DNA of 6,321 nucleotides from JABHCC01 sp964444375 (GCA_964444375.1 CAYUGX010000281.1:1-6321), one strand, 5' to 3'; counted from the stretch's first letter, positions 1 through 6,321 are shown. Numbers and translations: made by a program. Notes: a model not told the origin generated them from the sequence alone.

Positions 1-1887
1 TGCATACAGGTCTTTTAATCCCTGGGGTACCCGATAGTCATATATAGTAGGATTATCTTTCTCAATAATTCCTTCGAGGGTGGTATAGTGCTTGTATTTC
101 ACCCCATCCCTGGGTAAAAAATTATCCACTTGTCCATAGGTTACTCTGAGTGTGAAATTTGCATCCGGATAAAACACTTTGTCTTGTTGCATTTCCATTT
201 GGGCCCGCATGTACAGACGGTCAAGAACTGGCAATTCTGATCTGCCAGCCGTAAGACCTGGAGCAATTTTCACTGTTAATAAAGTAAGCAAGTCCTGACT
301 CATCAAGTATGCAGGGTCTTTCATTACTTTTTTTACTGCCATCAGACTGGGCTTATTGAGCAATTTTTCAACCCGTACAGGATCAGCAAAAACAGATTTC
401 GAAAATTCAGAAGCCGCGTAGGCAGCGAAATCTCCATTGAAACTCTGTGCCACCTTTTTCAACTCTTCAGGTAAAAACTCAGGATCAGCACCATCATACC
501 AGGCTCTGTACATCACAGCCAATATCTTTTGATCTGTTGGTGCATGGTAATCTTTATAAAAACGGGTCATACTATTCTTTAAGCGATTAGCGATATCCTG
601 GATTGTCTGTTTTTCCTTTTTATCATTGACTGCCGCAACCAAGCTACTAAACGAGCCGGCAAATCCGATTATTTCAGGAGCTCTACCTGCTTCAGAAGCA
701 TAGGTATTTGCCAAGGCATATTTCGATTGAGCACTCACGATCTCGGCATAGCGATCGAGAATGTGACCGTATTGCTTTTGACGATCTGGACTCTGGTTAA
801 CCCAGGTTGTGAACTTTCTTTCAAAGTCTTTCTTTTTATTGATGGCATCCAGACGTTTTAAACCCTTGAGTATTCCCTGATTCTTTTTCCAGCTGTTTGC
901 GATTCCAGATTTTTTTGCAGAATACTGGATTCTGATTTTTGGACTGGTTTCCATTGCAGCCATGATGACATCAAGTCTTTTTGTTCGTAGATCGATCATG
1001 GCGGGAATAGTGCTATTGACTTGATCTTCAATCCGAAACGATGGCATATACTCCGTCGTACGACCCGGATAACCGAAGACCATTGTAAAATCACCCTTAT
1101 TCACACCTTTTAGTGATATGGGCAAATGCTTTTTTGGTTTATAGGGAACATTATCGGGAGAATAATCGGCTGGTTGATTGTCTTTCCCAGCGTAAATTCT
1201 GAACAACGAAAAATCACCTGTATGTCGCGGCCACATCCAATTATCGGTTTCACCGCCAAATTTACCAATGGCTGAAGGGGGTGCACCAACGAGTCTGACA
1301 TCTCGATAGTTTTGGTAGACATACATAAAATACTGATTACCTGCAAAAAATGGGGCTACCCGAACACTGTATTTGTTATTGTCACTATTCTCGTTACTCA
1401 ATTTTCGAGAATTCTTTGAAATAATCGATTGCCTCTCAGCAGGAGTTAGCTCATCATTGACCCCCTCCAAAACGGCTTCGGTCACATCCTCCATTCTTAC
1501 TAAAAATGTCACCCTTAATCCGGGATTTGGCAGTTCCTCTTGTCGATTCATTGCCCAGAATCCATTCGTGAGATAATCATTTTCTACAGTACTATGTCTT
1601 TGGATACTTCCATATCCACAATGATGATTTGTAATCAGCAAGCCTTCACCCGATATTAATTCCCCGGTACAGCCACCACCAAATATGACAATGGCATCTT
1701 TCAAACAAGCCTGGTTGATGGAATAAATATCCTCAGCAGTAAGCTTGAATCCTTTGGCCTGCATGTCTTCGATATTGTATTTTTTCAGCAGCAAAGGGAT
1801 CCACATTCCTTCATCAGCCTTCACTGATGATCCCAGCATTATGGCCAGTGCTAACAAGAATGGTAAGAGTCTCTTTCTAGTATTCAT
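1..1887 (-). CDS. S46 family serine dipeptidyl-peptidase, secreted (C-terminus beyond window)
   Basis: Exopeptidase of the DPP7/DPP11/DapBII family, which removes dipeptides from peptide N-termini in the periplasm of Bacteroidota and some Proteobacteria. The reading frame stays open for 629 codons from ATG 1887 to the left edge. Residues 1-24 form a signal peptide: basic MNTRKR, a hydrophobic stretch, and a probable cleavage site after Val-Lys-Ala, leaving a mature start DEGMW typical of the family. The catalytic His lies in TNHHCGYG (His89, the one before Cys as in chymotrypsin-type proteases) and the catalytic Asp in PRHTGDF (Asp225). DNW (215-217) and Asn331 fit the residues that hold the substrate's N-terminal amine in DapBII-like enzymes. 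The conserved YPDAN motif is at 573-577. The nucleophile motif (GNSGSP) and the residue separating DPP7 from DPP11 specificity lie in the missing C-terminal part, so neither activity nor specificity can be confirmed here. It starts 7 bp after the maf stop, as the last visible gene of the operon. Family assignment is secure. Confidence 0.95.
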   Translation of the reverse strand, partial: MNTRKRLLPFLLALAIMLGSSVKADEGMWIPLLLKKYNIEDMQAKGFKLTAEDIYSINQACLKDAIVIFGGGCTGELISGEGLLITNHHCGYGSIQRHSTVENDYLTNGFWAMNRQEELPNPGLRVTFLVRMEDVTEAVLEGVNDELTPAERQSIISKNSRKLSNENSDNNKYSVRVAPFFAGNQYFMYVYQNYRDVRLVGAPPSAIGKFGGETDNWMWPRHTGDFSLFRIYAGKDNQPADYSPDNVPYKPKKHLPISLKGVNKGDFTMVFGYPGRTTEYMPSFRIEDQVNSTIPAMIDLRTKRLDVIMAAMETSPKIRIQYSAKKSGIANSWKKNQGILKGLKRLDAINKKKDFERKFTTWVNQSPDRQKQYGHILDRYAEIVSAQSKYALANTYASEAGRAPEIIGFAGSFSSLVAAVNDKKEKQTIQDIANRLKNSMTRFYKDYHAPTDQKILAVMYRAWYDGADPEFLPEELKKVAQSFNGDFAAYAASEFSKSVFADPVRVEKLLNKPSLMAVKKVMKDPAYLMSQDLLTLLTVKIAPGLTAGRSELPVLDRLYMRAQMEMQQDKVFYPDANFTLRVTYGQVDNFLPRDGVKYKHYTTLEGIIEKDNPTIYDYRVPQGLKDLYA

Positions 1888-1894
1888 GATTCTG

Positions 1895-2503
1895 TTATTT
1901 GGTTTGAAACTTGGTAAATCTTTTTAATTCTTCATATAGCCGTTGAACAGGCAAACCCATTACATTGAAATATGAACCCTCAATGGCTGCTATCCCAATT
2001 AGACCGATCCATTCTTGAATGCCATAGGCTCCAGCTTTATCAAATGGTTTATAGTGGTCAACATAGTAAACACGTTCTGAAGCATCCAACTCGGCAAAAT
2101 AGACTTTGGTTTTAGCCACAAAACAGGTGCTTTCGTTGAGTCCAGTCAAACATACTGCCGTTAAAACCCAATGTGCTGCATCAGAAAGACTTTCGATCAT
2201 TCGCAAAGCATCGTCTCTGTCTTTGGGCTTGCCTAAAATTTGATCCTCAAGGCATACGATGGTATCTGCGGTGATAAGAATATCATTTTTAACCAAATCT
2301 TTTCTATAAGGTTCAGCTTTCATACTGGCCAGATGTTTCACTGCTTCTGTTTGACTCATTCCTTTTTCTATTACCTCAGGTACCTCACGTTTGTCCATAA
2401 GAACAAAGGGTAATCCCAATTCTTTGAGTAACAAATGACGGCGTGGTGACTGGGTAGCTAAAAGAAGCTTAAAATCCGATAGGTAGTCAATAAAGTGCTT
2501 CAT
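1895..2503 (-). CDS. maf: Maf family nucleotide pyrophosphatase (YhdE type, dTTP/UTP)
   Basis: Cytosolic nucleoside triphosphate pyrophosphatase of 202 residues, the usual family length. Maf proteins hydrolyse canonical and modified NTPs to the monophosphate and pyrophosphate; they are thought to keep modified nucleotides out of nucleic acids, and some are linked to septum inhibition. Visible motifs are ATQSPRR (16-22, the phosphate-binding loop), ITADT (77-81, with metal-binding/catalytic Asp80), GKPKD (91-95), DKAGAYGIQ (155-163) and YFNVMGLP (178-185). The YGIQ form of the fourth motif is that of the dTTP/UTP-preferring YhdE branch, rather than the AGSFKSE form of the m7GTP-preferring YceF branch; the substrate is inferred from this. 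The ATG follows the prenyltransferase TAA directly (TAAATG), which suggests coupled translation. No Shine-Dalgarno sequence is visible. The frame is intact and no family motif is missing. Confidence 0.95.
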   Translation of the reverse strand: MKHFIDYLSDFKLLLATQSPRRHLLLKELGLPFVLMDKREVPEVIEKGMSQTEAVKHLASMKAEPYRKDLVKNDILITADTIVCLEDQILGKPKDRDDALRMIESLSDAAHWVLTAVCLTGLNESTCFVAKTKVYFAELDASERVYYVDHYKPFDKAGAYGIQEWIGLIGIAAIEGSYFNVMGLPVQRLYEELKRFTKFQTK

Positions 2504-3460
2504 TTACCCAAACAAATTCTGTGTAATAAAATAGGAAACCGGAGCATACAGAATACCGAAAAACATAATCAATTTCACCAGAAAGCTAACAGGGGCAAAG
2601 TCTTTGGGCTCTTTTACCCTGAGTGTTAATATCAACACGACAACAAATGGAAGTCCCAGTAGCAATATGAAATAAGCTAAACTAATCCAATCCGGCAGGT
2701 AAATTAGAAAAATCAGGGAAAGAAAGACAAGTGAAACGAAGGTGAGTAACGCTATTACAAGCTTTAATCGTTTAATCCCCAGTTCGATGGCCAATGTTCG
2801 GCTACCCGCCTCTACATCTCCAAGTAGATCTTCACCATCTTTGACCATTTCTCTTATTAAATTTGACAGAAAGGCAAAAATAGCAAAGGCCAGTATCCAA
2901 TAAACCACCGGCATGATGGTCACCGTCTCGTTCTCAATCGCAACTTGGTGGGCACGTGTAAGTAGTGGATATTCAAATAAGATGACCAGCAAGGGTACTG
3001 TACCGGTAAGTAAACTCACCACTGCGTTGCCATAAAAAGGAAGGTGCTTGAGTTTTATTGAATACCACCAAAGTAATCCTGGAACGACAATAAAGATGAG
3101 AGACAACCAGTAGATCTGGTGATAAAAGCAAATGAATACTCCAATAATGACGCCCAATGAATTCAGCATGAAATGAGCCAAAATGGCCTTTCTTCTCGAT
3201 ACTTTCCGGTCAATGACCACCTTATCAGGTTGATTGATCTGGTCGGCTCTGACATCGTGAAAATCATTTATTACATTTCCAGCCGCTGTGATGAGTAAAG
3301 TTGATAGAACCAATAGGGTAAAACTCCATTCAGGCATTTCCTCTTCCAAGCCCATGTAACCCAGAATGGGTATCACGATCGACCATCGCATGATATACAT
3401 GGTGAGGGCCACCATGATTAAATTGGGTAATCGTATTAATCTGGTTATTGCTTGAAACAT
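2504..3460 (-). CDS. UbiA-family prenyltransferase (geranylgeranylglycerol-phosphate geranylgeranyltransferase-like)
   Basis: Integral membrane prenyltransferase of 318 residues with about nine hydrophobic segments (near 14-38, 46-62, 95-133 as two, 143-163, 185-203, 232-254, 258-280 and 294-312). It carries both Asp-rich motifs of the superfamily: NDFHDVRAD (65-73) and DGEDLLGD (208-215). These bind the Mg-prenyl-diphosphate and sit on the cytoplasmic side. The enzyme transfers a prenyl chain to an acceptor. Bacteroidota proteins of this look are usually annotated as (di)geranylgeranylglyceryl-phosphate synthase, a step of archaeal ether-lipid synthesis; MenA-like quinone prenylation or another acceptor remains possible, since the acceptor cannot be read from the sequence. 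I start it at ATG 3460, 2 bp after the phosphatase stop. GTG 3466 would overlap that stop by 4 bp (GTGA) and add two residues. It lies between the KdsC-like phosphatase and maf, so it is probably co-transcribed with both. Confidence 0.9.
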   Translation of the reverse strand: MFQAITRLIRLPNLIMVALTMYIMRWSIVIPILGYMGLEEEMPEWSFTLLVLSTLLITAAGNVINDFHDVRADQINQPDKVVIDRKVSRRKAILAHFMLNSLGVIIGVFICFYHQIYWLSLIFIVVPGLLWWYSIKLKHLPFYGNAVVSLLTGTVPLLVILFEYPLLTRAHQVAIENETVTIMPVVYWILAFAIFAFLSNLIREMVKDGEDLLGDVEAGSRTLAIELGIKRLKLVIALLTFVSLVFLSLIFLIYLPDWISLAYFILLLGLPFVVVLILTLRVKEPKDFAPVSFLVKLIMFFGILYAPVSYFITQNLFG

Positions 3461-3466
3461 GATCAC
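3458..3466 (-). other. Alternative starts and stop/start overlap at the prenyltransferase gene
   Basis: On the minus strand this stretch reads GTGATCATG. The TGA inside it (3465-3463) ends the KdsC-like gene. GTG 3466 overlaps that stop by 4 bp, the arrangement common for translational coupling, and is in frame with ATG 3460. No Shine-Dalgarno sequence precedes either codon, so spacing does not decide between them. ATG is preferred because GTG starts are uncommon in Bacteroidota. The proteins differ only by two N-terminal residues. Confidence 0.6.
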
Positions 3467-3972
3467 AAATTAGAATTCCATTTCTTCTGAGCACGCAGCA
3501 CTTGTTCAATGATATCTCGAACACACCCTTCACCGCCAGGGTATTCTGATATATAGTGAGAGGCTGCCTGGACTTCTGCAACAGCATCAGACGGACAACA
3601 AGCCAGTCCACAACGTTTCATTGGTGGTAAATCAGGCATATCATCACCCATATAAATGATTGAATCGAACTCAATCCCTGATTGGTTGCTAAAGGTATTC
3701 AGGTCATTCACCTTGTTTCTTGAATCTAGGTAAACCTGTGATACACCAAGAGCCTCAAAGCGAGAGCGTATTGATTCTGAGCGTGCGCCAGAAATAATCG
3801 CCACCTGAAAGCCTTCAGTTACCGCTTTCTGGATGGCATACCCATCCTTTGTGTTCATGGTTCTCATTAAATCACCTCCCGGATGCAAAACGACTCGTGA
3901 GGAGGCCATGACACCATCAATATCAAATACAAATCCTTTTATATCAACTAACTGCTCTTTAAAAAATGCCAT
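3463..3972 (-). CDS. KdsC-like HAD phosphatase (3-deoxy-D-manno-octulosonate 8-phosphate phosphatase family)
   Basis: Capless HAD-superfamily (type C0, IIIA) phosphatase of 169 residues, the length of KdsC. KdsC releases phosphate from KDO 8-phosphate in the cytosol during synthesis of the lipopolysaccharide inner core. Motif I is FDIDGV, with nucleophile Asp17 and acid/base Asp19; NTKDGYAI (40-47) matches the NxxDGxxI segment of KdsC; motif II is Ser61 in IISGARS; motif III Lys87 in RNKVNDL; motif IV is MGDDMPDLPPM (108-118, with Asp110 and Asp111 for Mg2+). The C-terminal GGEGCVRDIIE (149-159) resembles the KdsC tail that reaches into the neighbouring subunit of the tetramer. The family is clear; the substrate could be KDO-8-P or a related 2-keto-3-deoxy sugar phosphate, because no kdsA, kdsB or kdsD gene is adjacent. 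ATG 3972 lies 2 bp after the DUF2520 stop. No canonical Shine-Dalgarno sequence is seen. Confidence 0.9.
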   Translation of the reverse strand: MAFFKEQLVDIKGFVFDIDGVMASSRVVLHPGGDLMRTMNTKDGYAIQKAVTEGFQVAIISGARSESIRSRFEALGVSQVYLDSRNKVNDLNTFSNQSGIEFDSIIYMGDDMPDLPPMKRCGLACCPSDAVAEVQAASHYISEYPGGEGCVRDIIEQVLRAQKKWNSNL

Positions 3973-3974
3973 AT

Positions 3975-4769
3975 TTACTTTTTTGGCTTGCTATTATCGG
4001 TGTAAAGTTCTGTAATGATTTCACTCAATAGGCGATACACTTTTTGCTCCACCGGATAGCAAGATAGTAAATCTAAATGCTTTTTTATCGTCTCCTGATC
4101 ATCCCTTTTTGCAGGCCCACTTTGGGCACTAAAAGCATCAACATCAGCTAATTTATTAACGGTTTCTTTCACCAGGGGTAAGAGTACCTGAGGATCAATT
4201 TTCTGTTGAACAAGGATTTTCTGTGCTACACCGATCAGGTAATTTGGAAAATTGCAAGCAAAAACCCCAGCCAGGTGCAGGCTCCTCCGCGCTAGCGAAT
4301 CCAATTCATGAACCTCATCTGACAGTTGCCGAGCCACTACTTCCAATTGATCCCTCACATAGGGGCTGTTCGATTCGATGAAGACAGGGATATGCTTAAA
4401 TCCAATTCTTCTCTCCTTGGAAAAAGTTTGATATGGATACAATACACCGATTTTCTCGGCCCGGGATGTCAGTGTGTTCATATCAACCGAACCACTGGTA
4501 TGAACCAAAATACCGGTGATTCTGGGCATGTGGTGCAGCTCGTTTGTCAATGCCTCGTCAGGAATAGCCAATACGGTAAGATCTGCTTCATCTTTCAGGG
4601 CTGATAATCCCTGACCTGGAATAGCATCTAATTCCTTGGCTAGGGTATTAGCGGTATGATAAGTACTGCTAATAACCTGAGATATACGACACCCTGCTTT
4701 TTTCAAAGCATGCCCCAGGTTGAATCCCACAGCACCAGCTCCTACCAAGTTTACATGCAAATCAATCAT
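3975..4769 (-). CDS. Rossmann-fold / DUF2520 domain protein, probable NAD(P)-dependent oxidoreductase
   Basis: Cytosolic protein of 264 residues with two domains. The N-terminal half is an NAD(P)-binding Rossmann domain: LVGAGAVGFNLGHAL (8-22) is the GxGxxG dinucleotide loop, followed by LAIPDEAL (67-74) and VHTSGSVD (89-96), a layout shared with 6-phosphogluconate dehydrogenase-like and F420-dependent reductases. YPYQTFS (111-117) begins the linker. The helical C-terminal half is DUF2520, with HLAGVFACNFPNYL (165-178) and SGPAKRDDQETIKKHL (217-232), which matches the family's GPAxRxDxxTIxxHL signature and is the likely substrate or dimer site. The function is not established in Bacteroidota. 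Family members elsewhere have been connected with ketopantoate reduction (PanG), so that activity is possible but unproven. It is the first gene of the five-gene run and has its own possible promoter just upstream. The start is ATG 4769, with the glycine-rich loop beginning about nine residues in, as expected. Confidence 0.88.
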   Translation of the reverse strand: MIDLHVNLVGAGAVGFNLGHALKKAGCRISQVISSTYHTANTLAKELDAIPGQGLSALKDEADLTVLAIPDEALTNELHHMPRITGILVHTSGSVDMNTLTSRAEKIGVLYPYQTFSKERRIGFKHIPVFIESNSPYVRDQLEVVARQLSDEVHELDSLARRSLHLAGVFACNFPNYLIGVAQKILVQQKIDPQVLLPLVKETVNKLADVDAFSAQSGPAKRDDQETIKKHLDLLSCYPVEQKVYRLLSEIITELYTDNSKPKK

Positions 4770-4782
4770 GATGTAAGAAGAT

Positions 4783-4790
4783 CAAAAGTA
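4783..4790 (-). promoter_or_regulatory. Possible Bacteroidota -7 box for the DUF2520 operon
   Basis: The minus strand reads TACTTTTG, an exact match to TAnnTTTG, the -7 element of Bacteroidota primary sigma promoters. It ends 13 bp before ATG 4769, implying a 5' leader of roughly 10 nt or less. No TTTG -33 element is present at the usual distance of about 19-20 bp: the only nearby TTTG, at 4800-4797, is just 6 bp away. The local sequence is AT-rich, so a chance match is a real possibility. Confidence 0.35.
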
Positions 4791-4797
4791 AAAGTAC

Positions 4798-4822
4798 AAA
4801 AAAAGGGGCCGATGGCCCCTTT
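4798..4822 (-). terminator. Intrinsic terminator of the acyl-CoA dehydrogenase gene
   Basis: On the minus strand there is a perfect 9-bp stem (arms AAAGGGGCC and GGCCCCTTT) with a 3-nt loop ATC. The downstream arm runs on into a seven-T tract (4804-4798), three of which are in the stem. It starts 19 bp after the TAG at 4844-4842. The GC-rich core in an AT-rich gap and the T-run on the minus strand fit a rho-independent terminator for the gene upstream. The plus strand has no comparable T-tract, so it is probably one-directional. Confidence 0.85.
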
Positions 4823-4841
4823 GAATCAGGTATTGTACCGG

Positions 4842-6321
4842 CTAAAAAGCATACTTATTTTCGGCGATCATGTGATCAGCAATTCTCCTTCTCGCTTCCT
4901 TTACGTTGATTCGTTCAGAATCGGTAAGAACTGATATAGCCTTGTGCAGCTTCTCAAGTTCTTCTCCTTCAGTAAAACTGTTTACAACGTCCCGAGCTGA
5001 TTTGGTAGATTGACTGACTACATCATAAATACAGACATCCATAATATCTTTTTGTAATCCAACTTGATCAGCACCTCTCATTCCTTCAAGCTTTTCAACA
5101 CGCAGAATCGTTGACTCGGCCACATAAATACCCATAATGACATCTGACAATCCATTCAGTAATTCTTGCTCGAACATCAGTTTACGGGCGTATTTCTCAG
5201 TGACCATTTGAATAATGGCCAACACCAGATTCTTGAGATTATTGATGTGATATTTTTTACGAGCATAATAACCAGTTGGAATATCCTCTTTTGCAGGCAG
5301 ATTATCCAAATTGGCGAAAGCTTCGGCAGCTTTATCAAACAAAGGAATATCCTTTTTCTGCCCACGTTTTAGAAGCGTGTCTACAACTAATATTCTGTTG
5401 ATTTCATTTGTGCCTTCAAAAATACGATTGATCCTTGAATCACGGTATCCTCTATCAACAGGCATTTCTGCTGAATAACCCATGCCTCCAAATATTTGAA
5501 CGGACTCGTCAACCACGTAATCTAATGCTTCTGAACCATATACCTTCAAAATGGCTGCTTCAATTGCCATTTGAGCAAATGCAATGATAGTTGGGTTGTC
5601 GTTTACACAGATTTTTTTATAATCTTCTGACAACTGATCAACATTCTTTGAGGCCCGGTAAACAGCCGATTCGGTTGAGTATGTTATGATGGCCTGCTGT
5701 GCTAACTTGTGCTTTATCGAACCGAAATTATTGATTAACATACCAAATTGCTTTCGCTCATTCGAGTAATTAATCGACTGGTTTATGGCATTCTTAGCAG
5801 CTCCAATTACATTTCCACCTAACTTCAAACGTCCCATATGCAAAATATTCAACGCAATCCGGAATCCTTGTCCACGGGCCGCTAGCATATTTTCAACGGG
5901 AACTTTCACATCATTAAAAAAGATCTGACGTGTTGAAGATCCTTTGATACCCATTTTTTTCTCTTCGGGATTAAAGGTAATTCCGTCATAATCACGCTCA
6001 ACGATAAAGGCACTCAGCACTCGGTCATTATCAATCTTAGCAAATACGGTCATCACATCAGCAAAACCAGCATTGGTTATCCACATTTTCTGTCCATTCA
6101 GGATGTAGTGTTTTCCATCATCAGACAGAACAGCCTTTGTCTTCCCATTATTGGCATCTGATCCTGCTCCAGGCTCAGTCAGGCAATAGGCCCCCTTCCA
6201 TTCTCCAGTTGCCAGTTTTGACAGATACTTTTGTTTTTGTTGCTCGTTTCCGTAGTAAGCAATGGGTAAAGACCCAATACCTGTATGGCATGAAAAGGCT
6301 ACTGCAAATGAATAGCCTGCA
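4842..6321 (-). CDS. Acyl-CoA dehydrogenase, long-chain (VLCAD-like), N-terminus beyond window
   Basis: FAD enzyme that introduces the trans-2 double bond into acyl-CoA, the first step of beta-oxidation, passing electrons to electron-transfer flavoprotein. The visible frame has 492 complete codons, running from the right edge to TAG 4842; Met at 6086 is internal, because the frame stays open above it with family sequence. The FAD/substrate motif CLTEPGAGSDAN is encoded near 6187-6152 and NGQKMWITNAG near 6098-6066. The second family signature is QIFGGMGYSAEMPVDRGYRD, and the catalytic Glu follows in RIFEGTNEINR (codon 5417-5415). About 190 residues follow this Glu, as in VLCAD/ACAD9 and unlike short- or medium-chain enzymes, which end soon after it; long-chain preference is inferred from that. 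In the first signature the last position has Asn (SDANN) where Gly, Ser or Ala is usual, a minor deviation. Missing are roughly the first 100 residues. The gene ends at its own terminator and is probably in a separate transcription unit from the next gene. Confidence 0.95.
   Translation of the reverse strand, partial: AGYSFAVAFSCHTGIGSLPIAYYGNEQQKQKYLSKLATGEWKGAYCLTEPGAGSDANNGKTKAVLSDDGKHYILNGQKMWITNAGFADVMTVFAKIDNDRVLSAFIVERDYDGITFNPEEKKMGIKGSSTRQIFFNDVKVPVENMLAARGQGFRIALNILHMGRLKLGGNVIGAAKNAINQSINYSNERKQFGMLINNFGSIKHKLAQQAIITYSTESAVYRASKNVDQLSEDYKKICVNDNPTIIAFAQMAIEAAILKVYGSEALDYVVDESVQIFGGMGYSAEMPVDRGYRDSRINRIFEGTNEINRILVVDTLLKRGQKKDIPLFDKAAEAFANLDNLPAKEDIPTGYYARKKYHINNLKNLVLAIIQMVTEKYARKLMFEQELLNGLSDVIMGIYVAESTILRVEKLEGMRGADQVGLQKDIMDVCIYDVVSQSTKSARDVVNSFTEGEELEKLHKAISVLTDSERINVKEARRRIADHMIAENKYAF

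Larger units (their letters stand above)
1..4769 (-). other. Putative five-gene operon: DUF2520, KdsC-like, UbiA, maf, S46 peptidase
   Basis: Five codirectional genes are separated by 2 bp, 2 bp (or a 4-bp overlap), 0 bp and 7 bp, with no terminator-like hairpin between them. The upper limit is set by the terminator at 4822-4798; the lower limit lies off the window. As I recall, the DUF2520 / KdsC-like / UbiA / Maf order recurs in Bacteroidota genomes, which would suggest stable co-transcription, but the products do not make one known pathway. Whether the S46 gene is always part of the transcript cannot be judged from this sequence. Confidence 0.75.

Noticed and set aside
1110..1576. Short open frames on both strands (1110-1346 minus, 1373-1576 plus)
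   Set aside because: They lie wholly inside the S46 peptidase gene in other frames and resemble no known protein.
1745..1927. Plus-strand 60-codon open frame
   Set aside because: It is antisense to the S46 signal peptide region and the maf 3' end; its hydrophobicity mirrors the signal-peptide codons.
3330..3611. Minus-strand 93-codon open frame
   Set aside because: It overlaps the junction of the KdsC-like and prenyltransferase genes in another frame, and both of those show full family motifs.
4797..4800. TTTG as a -33 promoter element
   Set aside because: It is only 6 bp from the TACTTTTG box, far short of the normal spacing of about 19-20 bp, and belongs to the terminator T-tract.
4326..4934. 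Plus-strand open frames at 4326-4604 and 4656-4934
   Set aside because: The first is antisense to the DUF2520 gene; the second also crosses the terminator and the end of the acyl-CoA dehydrogenase gene. No motifs or start signals are visible.
5166..5372. Overlapping small frames on both strands within the acyl-CoA dehydrogenase gene
   Set aside because: They are contained in a well-supported coding sequence and show no family features.
4842..6086. Acyl-CoA dehydrogenase starting at ATG 6086
   Set aside because: The frame continues without a stop to the right edge and encodes conserved family sequence (TEPGAGSD), so Met at 6086 is internal.
1..6321. Novel defence, mobile or RNA-based system
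   Set aside because: The whole window is filled by six recognisable chromosomal genes with short gaps; I saw no direct repeats, inverted terminal repeats, tRNA-like or CRISPR-like pattern and no compositional break.

Overview
The window looks like ordinary chromosomal DNA from a member of the Bacteroidota, most likely the Cytophagales or a related order. The grounds are a secreted S46 dipeptidyl-peptidase, a DUF2520 / KdsC-like / UbiA / Maf gene string, AT-rich coding sequence, no Shine-Dalgarno sequences ahead of the genes, and one match to the Bacteroidota -7 promoter box (TAnnTTTG). The taxon is inferred from gene content, not from a marker gene.

All six genes lie on the minus strand, so transcription runs from high to low coordinates. 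From the right edge: a 5'-truncated acyl-CoA dehydrogenase of the long-chain (VLCAD-like) type (6321 to 4842); an intrinsic terminator (4822-4798); a possible promoter just below it (4790-4783); then five tightly packed genes: a Rossmann/DUF2520 protein (4769-3975), a KdsC-like HAD phosphatase (3972-3463), a UbiA-family prenyltransferase (3460 or 3466 to 2504), a Maf nucleotide pyrophosphatase (2503-1895) and an S46 peptidase (1887 to the left edge, C-terminus cut off). Gaps among these five are 7 bp or less, with one possible 4-bp stop/start overlap, so they are probably one operon. The window is almost entirely coding; the largest gap is 72 bp.

The operon genes do not form one obvious pathway. 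Their products deal with a 2-keto-3-deoxy sugar phosphate (KdsC-like), a membrane prenyl transfer (UbiA), clean-up of non-canonical nucleotides (Maf), a probable NAD(P)-dependent reduction (DUF2520) and periplasmic dipeptide release (S46). The acyl-CoA dehydrogenase is a separate beta-oxidation gene that ends at the terminator.

I found no mobile element, CRISPR array, RNA gene, repeat family or broken gene, and no evidence for a new system. The points most worth checking are the prenyltransferase substrate (possibly archaeal-type ether lipids), the unassigned DUF2520 reductase, and the promoter that seems to sit against the upstream gene's terminator.
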